From Rotaria macrura (taxonomy: Eukaryota; Rotifera; Eurotatoria; Philodinida; Philodinidae): DNA of 64,000 nucleotides. The stretch spans positions 42,213-106,212 of the forward strand of contig OENT01000499.1 in assembly GCA_900239685.1 (NCBI GenBank), given 5' to 3'. Position 1 is the stretch's first letter; each line of letters begins with the position of its first letter. The position numbers were made by a program, and so were the translations under genes. Under the pieces are notes generated by a model, which was not told where the DNA came from, did not search any database, and saw only the letters and a program-made list of their open reading frames with translations. Positions 54,262 through 64,000 of this stretch are shown here, piece by piece.

Positions 54262-55273
54262 GATGTTTTCGAAAGAACTTTAAATGATACGATGGCCTGC
54301 AATTTACGAGAACTGCACAGATACATAAGAAGAAAATGTTAATTATTTATATATATATTAGAGGCATAGTAATGTGGACGAATAAAAATATTCTTTTCGT
54401 TGATTGCTGCAAACGAAATAATAAAAATTTTTTCACAAAAATCATGTATGTCTATGCAGTATGAAGTTTTTTCTAGTAAAGAACTTTCGTTATTTCGACG
54501 CTTCAAATATTGAATAGAGAAAGTGAATAAATCTTATGCAACATTCTTTCATTTGAATCGATTGAGATTAATGTCGATTTCTATTCTTTTTTTTTGTACG
54601 TCAATTGTGACATTAGAACTGGCAGTTTTATAACGTCTAACTAGCTTTTTATATTTATTTTCAACCACCATCTATCAGACACAAGAGTTTGAATACACTG
54701 AAGATTGACATCTTCCATAGTCATATCTATATTTCGAGTTTCAACTGTCGATCATATTTTCATATTCTTTGGCTGCAACTATCTATTGAGTGAACTCTTG
54801 CAAAATTACTGAAAATTTTTATCTTGCCAACACAATCAAATAACAATTTTTGGAATGTATTCGTAGTGAAAACCTTTGAAAGGTTTTGTAAAGCATGTGT
54901 ATGCTTTTTTTCACCTCAGAATCCCACCTTTCATTTGAGACTTATTTAGCAGTTCATTGATTTTCTTCATCCTTCACGGTGAGTTTCTTCAAAATTGATT
55001 GATTATTCGTACGTATACGATACAAAATTTAACTGAATCTTGTCTATCGTACCAAAAAGTTCTATCATTCAGAAAAAAATAAGCATCATTGTATCAGAGC
55101 AGTAAGACAGAATAGTTCCAGATTTCTGTCATAACAAAAACTTGGAAAATTGAAGGTTTCTATTGATTATGAGTAAATGAATGATTGAATACATCTAATC
55201 GAAAAACAATGAAATATCAGTTGACTATACTATAGGAATAAATAAGAAAAATTTCGATTGAATTAACGAATCA

Positions 55274-55770
55274 ATGGTAACAAATGTTACTCAAAATTTT
55301 CAAATTCAAACAAATAATGAGACGAATGTATACACATGTTTCTATTCCTCGTATGGTCTGAAAAAGCAATATTTCTAGTTCATCCATCGAGTAGTATACC
55401 TAACGAAGATTGAAAATCGATTCAGTCTCAGTAGTAACATAAACTGAAAGTTTGAAAAATTTGACAAACACTTTTCAAGATATTGTTCAACTTCGTCCAA
55501 ATCAAACAATAACGACAGAAAATAATTGCCAACCTCATACAAGTGAATCTAGACTATATAGAAACATACAAATAATCATTAGAGAGTTTTCATCATCACC
55601 TTTATGCTTTGTGTAAGAATGGAATAGTGATGGATATTCACGTACAATTGAATACTTCAATTCTGTTAGACTTTAACTCTTCATCTGGATGCATTTCGAA
55701 GCATTTTTTCGTTAACAGAGTGATTAAGAAACTAGCTCGAAAAGAGTCTTTTTTTAAAATAATATCTCTT
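55274..55770 (+). pseudogene. Decayed coding segment with stops and one frame change
   Basis: From ATG 55274 a frame reads MVTNVTQNFQIQTNNETNVY with TAG and TGA interruptions. After a frame change near 55455 it continues as DIVQLRPNQTITTENNCQP and EWNSDGYSRTIEYFNSVRL with further TAA stops to about 55750. N-glycosylation sequons are frequent in the first part, suggesting a surface protein ancestor. Weak, by-eye evidence. Confidence 0.25.
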
Positions 55771-58700
55771 TCCTATTAATTTTCTATCGACATCCGTTAA
55801 TATTTTTAGAAATCGATGAGCATCGTCGTGCCAGTATATGGGTACATAGAGCTTAGAGGAAATAAGTTCATATTGCAATCAAAAAATCTCTGATACTAGT
55901 GACAAATACAAATACAAGTCAAAAGAATTCAGCTAGTAAGCCATAAATTTACTTTCGCCTTCGACAAGTTGAATGATGAGCATACAAAATAAATACCAAC
56001 GTCTATTACACAAAGACTGAGCATCGAGCTCAGTTTACAATCGTAGCAATATCGAAAATAAATCGATAAAAGAAAGTATTTTATTCTGATTGTCCATTTT
56101 TTCATGCACAAAATGTTTGTCTTCGATGGCTGTCATCTTATCAGATACACTTCATAAAATGAATAATATGGAATGAAAATTCACTAGCCTTATATAAAAG
56201 AAATATAGAAATCATTTGCATTGAGTAGCAGGAAATACTCCCCTGTACTTCTTTTGAGGCACTTTTTGGTAAAATATTATCAAGTCATTATTCGTAGAGT
56301 CACATGCGTAGCTAGCTAGCTACTCATTCATAGTCTTGTTTTCAAACAGTTGATAGATGCAATGCATCATCGTCTTTGAAGTAGATTGAGAATTTTTGAT
56401 TATAGAAACCAGAAGGAAGCTGGGGCAAAATCTGGATATAGGTTACTATTGTCTATCTCTAGAGACGAGTTTTTAAAGTACGGATGGTATCGAGCGTCCA
56501 CCCATATTTACATTCCGTGTGTGTTTCTTTCTATGCCAAGTATATATGTATTCTACGTAGTTTTAATTTTTTCTATTGAATTTTCTTCCTGAGTTTTTTG
56601 AAATTCTCAACATGAAGCTGTCTCAAAATTAATCACAGTATGATTTCAAATGTCTTATTCAGGGTGTTGTTTTTCAAGAACATAATTTATTTTACGAGGC
56701 ACAGAGAAGTCGAGGAATTTTCGCATTCAATGTGTTATAAATCTAGCAGAGATTTTTCATGAAGCATTGACATGTGCCATTGGATTTTTCTTCATCGTGT
56801 TTTATGTTTGTTGCCGCTTGTTTAGAATTGTTATTTCTTTTGTTAAACTATCTACGTAATTATTATGTAGATTTCTCCTTTCAATGCTTTATACTTTTGT
56901 TTAAAAGAATCCTTCGATTCGTTCTTCGAAATATTCATCTAAATCATCACACATACATATACATGGCCACTTATACCACAGGGAAACAAGTCAATCTTCA
57001 TTTCTCTTTCTCTCTGTAAGCTTGACATATCGTGATACTATATTAGGTTTATTTTCCTCGTTGCTCTTGTATTAATAAAAAATCTCTGTGAGAAGTTCCA
57101 TACGTGGCCTCATTCTGTCAGAAGGCTTTTCTTTTTATTTCGGAGGGTGATATGGAATTTTTTTTACAAATTGATTTAAATGCACTCATCTGACTCGAAG
57201 ATCATGACTGTTGACAATCGTAGACTTGGTTAAAGGAATGAAGAGTGGAGTGTATTCGTCGATGTTTGCTTGAGCGTATACTATCAAGAACACTAATCAG
57301 TTACACTCTTTGCTTTTCATCTTACGTGAAACAATATGTACAGTCGTTGGAATATTTGCAACAACTAGTTATGGAAGTTCGAATGAAAAAATAGTCACAT
57401 CTGTTGACGATGATCTATTTATGGATAATTTCTGTTGTAAATGTAAAGTTTTCGAGGTGTTTTTCCTCCTCATTTCTAAATATCTCTTGTCTTATCTGGT
57501 CTAATAATAATCAATGAATTATCAAGGGAGTTGAGTATGCAAATCGTTAAGTTTTGCATGAGAAACAAACTTTGAATGAAATTCATGATATGATAGTATC
57601 GAATGAAATTCAGCTGCCCCAATATCAATCGTGTTAAGGAAAATGTTGACTTTTTCATTGATAGTTTTTGGTACCCTCAAGGTACTATTGCAAAGCACTG
57701 TTGATCGTTCAATTTGAACAATTCTCATTTTTTGACTATTCCATGTCACGTCTTGAGAACAGACAGATGACATGTATCATTGTTGTCAATCATGAGTTTG
57801 ATATAATTCCTAGTCCATTTTCTTTTCGATACGTAAGCTTTCTTTGCATTAAACATAGAAAAATCTTCTATTCATCGTTTGAGATAATAAAAAAATGATT
57901 ACTATCATAATGTCCAGGTACTAAATATCTCTGAACATGATACAACCCACAATGTCTTCGACGGAGACAAAAAAAAAGAGTAATTAATACTGTTTTATTT
58001 TTCCTATCATTTCTAAAATAATTTTCGTATTAGTGATTTTGATAACTATCTCAATCAGCTTATTATTGATTGAATAAGAAAAAAATAGCTTAACTTTAAA
58101 AATCAATAGAGTCCTTTATTAATAAATCTATTTTCTTGATGGAACTCAGTTCATCAAAGTTGATTTAGTCCTATAATCATCTATTGATACATTTTTTAAT
58201 AACATATTGAATCGTCGGATTCTTCGATCGTCAAGTCGAGGTTTCTCAAAAAAAAACTGTTTCGTGCAAATTACGTACAGTTCATAAGTATAGGACGCTT
58301 CCATGACAATTAGTTAAAAGAAAACAAGATAACGACGTGCAAGAAAAAATATGCATTTGTTTATAGAAGAGATGCTCTTGACCTAGAGATCGCTCGGTAA
58401 AAGATTTTCGGACTTGAAGCCAACACTTTAACCTGTGAAAATCAACTACGTGGGGATCCGACGAGCTCTATCATACTTAAAGAAGACTAAACCATGGTTT
58501 ATGAGCGATGCACGAAAGACTTTTATTGTTTCTATACATATTTTAACTATGGTAATTACACAATTATCTGCTTTTGTTTTTATTTTATACGGTTGCCATG
58601 AAAGAGAACCGATTACCTCTTTTAGACATAAACCATATTTTTCCTATGGTCCTCCTTCTTGCATCGACAACTACCTTTTCGTTGGCCGTTGATCGACACT

Positions 58701-59639
58701 GTCAATGTGTTTGATTTTATTTGAATTGAGTGTGTCGGTTGATGAAGTCAAGTTTTAAATCTGATTTTTTCTTTCAAGATATTACAGTTTACACACGCCA
58801 AAGTCACTAAACACGAATGAGCTTTCTTATGCTAAAACAACAAGCTAATAATTCTTCATAAACCAACATGATCGCGAAAGATTCTCATTTTTTAAAACTT
58901 TTCTTCGAACATCAATATTACGATGGAAAATTTGCGCTGCACGATACATCTAAGTTATTTTCTTTTTCTTTTTCTTCCTTCGTATTTTTGTTAACGAACA
59001 ACAAATTAATGTTGACCCTAATAATCGGTTTTAAGAGAAAGAAAAATACTGCGTCACCTGAAAATTATCTAATTGGTCGAATCACTCTCCGTTTCAGTTA
59101 TCAAAGCGTGTTTTCAATCAACATAAAACTTTTCCACACTGGGGAAAAATATGTTTTTTCAATTGTAACCTTAATTTCTTTGACTTTGCGAAAACATTGA
59201 CTTCAGTTTTTTGTTGATAGTCTGATATCCTATACGTGTGTGTGAATCTTATAATTAAGAACGATTTTCTCAGTGGGTCTTTATACAATAGTGCGATATG
59301 TTTAAGTTATATTTTTCTCAACTCATCTAACATAAAATAAACGAACGAAAGAACGAAAGAATACAAAATAAGTCCACGTCGGTGTAAATATCAAAAGAGA
59401 TGATGAGTAAAAGAAATAAACAACAAGAAAATCAAATATTTCTACTGTTAGAAATTTCCTTGTAGTATTTTTTACATATTTACCTTCGTATACTGGTGAG
59501 TTTTATGATGACACGTGTTAAAATTCGAGAGGATAGAAAGTAGAAACTTACTTATTCAAACTATAAAACCTGCATCGAGTTATTTACGAATCATTACTCG
59601 TATTTTTTTATTTATGTGCAGATATCAAATGACGGAGTG

Positions 59640-62600
59640 ATGTCACAAGAAAATAACGCCGCTACTGCTGTCGCTGAAACTACTGATCCACAGATTTCGA
59701 CTTCAAAGAAAATAGCTAAGAAGATATACTTCTATTTATTACGCAGTACAACAATAGATGAAAAATTCAAAATCAGGGCTTATTTTAACGATAATTTGAA
59801 ATTTACGTTTATCCGAACAGATATATTCGATGAAAAAAAACAGAGTAGTGCTTATATTTATCGTCTTGAATTGAATGTAATTATTGATGAACATGATCGT
59901 TTATTCGTCCGGCATGAAACTGCGTTTGTGGAAAGTGATTGGTATCAATTACTTCTTTCGCGAAAATTTTTTAATACAGACAAAACACTTTGCGAGTTTA
60001 ATGAAGAAAGAAGTCGGCCTATTGATGACCCTCGTCATACCGATCATTATTTTCTGTTCGATGTTAGTTTTAGTAAAAATATGACGGGTAATCCTACCGG
60101 TAAGAATCTGTCTATATCTAAAACGTTGGATATATTGAAAAAAAATATTCTTTTTCTTAGGAGAAAATGTTCCATTTTGGAGTCAATTTTGTTTATTTAC
60201 ATATTATTTACTTCACTGTCAGATGTACGAATCGTTTAATGTACTGGTCGATCAATTTCAAAAGGTTGTTCGAGAAACTAATCGAATTTTGATGCGGGAC
60301 GAATTTTATGATTTTTTCCAAAATTGCTGTGCCCATATACTTTACGCCATGCCGGCCCATACCAAGCATATTATGTCTGAGAAAATTATAATTCGCATGG
60401 CAGGAATTCTACCAATAACAAAAGCTAACTTTTCTTTAACAAACAGTTATGTTACCAGATTCGCCAGTGGACTAATTGCTGAAATAAAAGATAATTATGA
60501 TTACATATTTGAAATAGTGACTGAAAAAGATTGGCCGTTATTTCGCGATGGCCTAGCTCTATATATTTGTATTGAATTGCTTCATAAACCAAGTGACGCG
60601 ATAATATTAATACATAGAATGAAAAATGAAGAGTGTAAGAGAGATTTAGCACAAACAATATTGACAAGACTCGAAGATTTACGTAACCCAGTAATAGGCT
60701 CAAATTGGACAAGTCTTTTCTCAATTGTTGATCCAAATATTCTTACACTGCAACAACTTGAATTAACACGATCAATAGAGACCTATATTACATCTTTAAA
60801 ACAATATGTTGCAGCAAATATTAATAGGATTGGTATTACTAGCGAAGTAGTTCGTCATTTCAATACATTGCTATTCCAAGATTGTTTAATAGGTAAATTA
60901 AAAGAAATTCTTTCTGCTGTCGAACATTTTAAATTTTCCATAATGTTTTTTTTTTATTCTAGTTAATCTTTCAAGTATTAAATTTCTAATTAGATGGTTA
61001 AAAATGGAAAATAGTGAAACGGAAGGGTCATCGAATGATGTTCTAAAAATTGTCAATACAGCTATTGAATCAAGTATAGAATTACGGAAAAAAATACAGC
61101 ACTATTTATACAAATTAAAAATAACAATCGAACAATTTGCAGACATTCGTTATATTATTTTGTCTCAGCCAACAGTTATCATTTTACATGAAGTTGATAA
61201 GAAAGAATTACTCGTAAATTTAATGAATAATTCCATTAAATCATATTCACATGAGTTTTTCAAGCAATGGTTATGTTCATTTTTATTATTTAATGATGAA
61301 GTTAATGATCGTAATAAGAAAATTTATGAAGATTTACTCAAGGATTGGACTCGTCAATTCTCTAAATCAGATGATATACTTATAAAAATATTGAAGGACA
61401 CAGATTCATTAGTTAACACGTTTGAAAACGAACACTATCGATTGATTTTTATTCAACATATGGTTAATCTTTCCTTTCAACGAGGTAAAAACTAATTAGA
61501 AGATCATCATTCTTTTTACTGAATTAAATTGATATCGTTTTCTTAACTATAGTGATTAAGTTGAATAGAACAGCGTTTTCAATAGGAATTTATCTTCTAT
61601 TCTAACGATCATATCTAACTTACAATCAATTATATATAAAATTGAAAGAAATTTGTATAGGATTCTTATTTCTATTGAATTCAATATATCGAATATTCTA
61701 ATCTTTGTCGGACAGAACTTAATTCTAAACACAAAAAGACAGAAATGATATCAGAAGCATTCGAATTCAATACTGAGTTGTGAATTGAGACTATGTAAAT
61801 GAGATAAACACTGACGAGAAAAAGTGTTCCGATAAAATTATCTTAAGATTTCGTTTGAATGTTTACACAGGCAACTTCAACAACAAAATATCTAAATATT
61901 GATATGAAAACAGATAGCTACAGGCATAGTTCTTATCGTAAATTTACACTATGTTCTTTATCATAGCAGACCAAGAAAGTCATTAGATGATTCATAAGGT
62001 TCTTAATCTTGACTTCAAATCTATTGAAAAACTTGTTTAATCTAGTTTTCATTCCATCTATAGTTTTTTCACTATGCATAACGAAAAATTCCTAGAGTTC
62101 TAGTCGATTGATCAAAATATTTCAATGTCTAAACTTTACATTACTTTGAACGTAAAATATTTGTTTCATCAATGATACTCTAATCGCGTGACAAAACATA
62201 AACATGAATATAGAATTTTATGTTCACTGAGCAGATATCTATTTTTCTACACTAGACTTTCATATAACTTTAAAAGCATGAGCGTTTTTTTAGAACATCG
62301 TCAATACATATGTACATAAATCTATGACATCGTTTATGTGAATTCATTTATTTTTTTGTATTTAGTAACTATTTATGGAACTATATATGATGGACTGATT
62401 AATGTTACGAACGAAATATTTCTGAATCAATTTAAAAAAAAATTTGAATCAATCTATCTTAATATATCTACAGAAAAATTAAAACAAATAAATAATCGTG
62501 ATAATCCATTGTATCACTTAATTTTTATTTATAAAAGTTTGACGGGTCAAAGTAAATTAATTAATGATTTAATTCAAACTGCAGCAAACAAAATTCAGTT

Positions 62601-63291
62601 TGATATCAAAGAAATCAAACGAGATGCGTTTGATCGACCAAGTTCAACGTCATGTGTCTATGCAATTTTATTCGAAGACTGTTTCAAGAATACAAAATTA
62701 CATGAAATGGTAACTGATCAATTACTTGCATTGTGGAATACTTGGGAAGAAGAAGGTTTTCATGCGAATCAAATAATAGGATGGAAACGATTTTCGGATG
62801 AAGATCTTAAAATAGCACATCGTATATGGAATTATGTTAGTGAAAGAGCTAAAAAACAATATCAAATCGATGAATTAATCAATAAACAACAACTTGAAAT
62901 GGATGAAAAGATACAAATCAAAGAAAAACTTACAACATGTTTAGATAGTTATTGTAAAAATGCTTGTGATAAACAATTATATCTCGATCTTCTATCGGAT
63001 ATGGAACAAAAATTAAATTTTGATATAGTTCGTTCTATTACAATTCCAGATAAAATCAAAGAACTTCTACCACTTGCAGATCGTCTTAATCCATTAGAAA
63101 AATTAAATGCTTGGAAATCATTCTTAGCACAGAATCGAAATTGTAAACACTTTGTTTTTACTAAATTCATACTCGATATCTAAAAAAATTACTTTTTTTA
63201 ATTTTTATAGATGATCGAACTGCTTTATCTGCGACTAGTGAACCTAGTTCACCAGATTTGACTGATCAGGAAACATTATTTTTGTACAATC
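59640..63291 (+). CDS. Large, mostly helical protein of unknown family (5' part)
   Basis: Exons 59640-60099, 60161-60892, 60963-61484, 62366-63142 and 63211-63291 join in phase; 857 residues are visible and the last exon ends in a GTATGT donor, so the gene continues. The start is ATG 59640 after an acceptor at 59620-59621; an upstream coding exon is possible. The N-terminal 150 residues are predicted beta-rich, with a GENVPFWSQF block across the first junction. The rest consists of long amphipathic helices (for example DKIKELLPLADRLNPLEKL). A distant relation to the N-terminal stalk of RNF213-type giant proteins crossed my mind, but I cannot show it. No catalytic motif is visible in this part. 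An 881 bp intron follows exon 3. Confidence 0.65.
61485..62365 (+). other. Long intron 3 of the large gene
   Basis: 881 bp, GTAAAA donor, TATTTAG acceptor, A+T-rich, no open frames of note. The frame continues in phase 1 across it. Confidence 0.5.
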
Positions 63292-64000
63292 GTATGTATA
63301 AATAGTTGTTTTTCAATGAATCTCTTATTGTTACAAAAGAATGAGCATGAAAGAAACTAAAGTTTAAGGTACATGTAGACGCCTATGTTAACTTGAAAAG
63401 CTCGAACTAGACATGTAATTATTGTACAAAGTAGTTCATATAATAAAATGAGAGGCTACGGTCAAGTCTAATTTCAGACTATCCTTTGTAGCCAATGATG
63501 AAAAGACGTATAGATAATAGTTAGTACATATATATTGCCATATGATCCTCTAATTAGTAAAATTACAACCAATTATATTCATTAAAAATCTGATTCAGTA
63601 CGACTGAACAGAATGGAATCTACTCAAAATGTAAAAAAAAGTTGAAATTTTCTTATCTTTAAATCTTCTATTATAAACTTTGCCATACATGTAACAGAAT
63701 ATGTACGTCGAATGATGTTAACAAAGTTTAACTTTTCAAATAGGCACATGTACAGACCAAATAAGCAAAAAAAGCTATCTTTTAATAGATATCTTTCATG
63801 TTGAACTGATATCTTAGTCAGATCCGTGATTTCGATCTTTGAAAACAAGTAATTAGATGACATAGAAGTTTATCAGAAGAATTCTAGGATTCGATAGAAC
63901 TGAATCCCTGTATTTATTACTAAAGAAAACAAATAGATATTTCCCACGGAAAAAAATTCGCTAAAAAAACGCGGTTAAATGCGTTTTTCAAAACCGCGGT
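63292..64000 (+). other. Intron or intergenic tail with nested inverted repeats at the window end
   Basis: No exon continuing the large gene was found here. The last 36 bases contain AAAACGC (63966-63972) paired with GCGTTTT (63981-63987), and CGCGGTT (63970-63976) paired with AACCGCG (63992-63998), overlapping one another. This may be the edge of a mobile element lying mostly outside the window. Confidence 0.4.

Larger units (their letters stand above)
53093..59639. other. 6.5 kb intergenic region with decayed coding segments
   Basis: A+T-rich region upstream of the large plus-strand gene. Besides the two relics listed at 53824 and 55274, short protein-like frames occur at 56386-56592, 57310-57504 and 58435-58692 on the plus strand. 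None has splice support or a recognised family. A (CGAAA/GAAC)-type repeat sits near 59340-59360. Confidence 0.4.

Noticed and set aside
60452..60736. 94-codon minus-strand frame
   Set aside because: Antisense of exon 2 of the large plus-strand gene, whose frame is phase-linked to its neighbours.

Overview
The window looks like nuclear DNA of a small-genome metazoan. It is strongly A+T-rich. Genes are split by many short GT-AG introns (mostly 50-65 bp, acceptors of the type TTTCTAG), and several encode animal housekeeping proteins that can be recognised. Codon use, intron style and gene spacing remind me of a bdelloid rotifer (Adineta/Rotaria type), but that is inference. No rRNA, CRISPR, intact transposon or bacterial operon was seen. 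Exon structures were read by eye from splice sites and phase continuity; where I give exon lists, the phases close.

Layout. 1-0.75 kb: 3' end of MRPL15 (+), convergent with a long minus-strand gene (0.9-12.9 kb) for a type I membrane protein with a long disordered tail, unusually long introns and a probable internal promoter. 15.3-15.8 kb: DUF202 membrane protein (-). 17.3-22.3 kb: PGAP1, the GPI inositol-deacylase of the ER (+). 22.7-25.7 kb: unrecognised multi-exon gene (-) with an in-frame TAA near its 3' end. 27.1-30.5 kb: compact HOIP/RNF31-like RBR ubiquitin ligase (-), preceded at 31.4-31.9 kb on the same strand by a small protein that may be a divergent PUB domain. 37.2-37.9 kb: CHMP1 (ESCRT-III, -). 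43.1-44.3 kb: single EF-hand protein (-). 48.3-50.8 kb: EMC10 (-), head-to-head with RNF121 at 51.0-52.4 kb (+), leaving 242 bp between the two start codons. 59.6 kb to about 63.3 kb: 5' part of a large, mostly helical protein of unknown identity (+), probably continuing outside the window.

Between these lie long A+T-rich stretches (32-37, 38-43, 44.3-48.2, 52.6-59.6 kb) holding microsatellites and several apparently decayed coding segments. Some of these keep one reading frame broken only by a few stop codons.

Functionally, PGAP1, EMC10 and RNF121 all act at the ER membrane in protein maturation or quality control. HOIP-like, RNF121 and the possible PUB protein are ubiquitin-pathway genes. 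I see no operon-like cluster; the only tight arrangement suggesting co-regulation is EMC10/RNF121. The best candidates for something undescribed are the compact HOIP-like ligase with its PUB-like neighbour, the long-tailed receptor-like gene, the large 59.6 kb gene, and the set of stop-interrupted frames.
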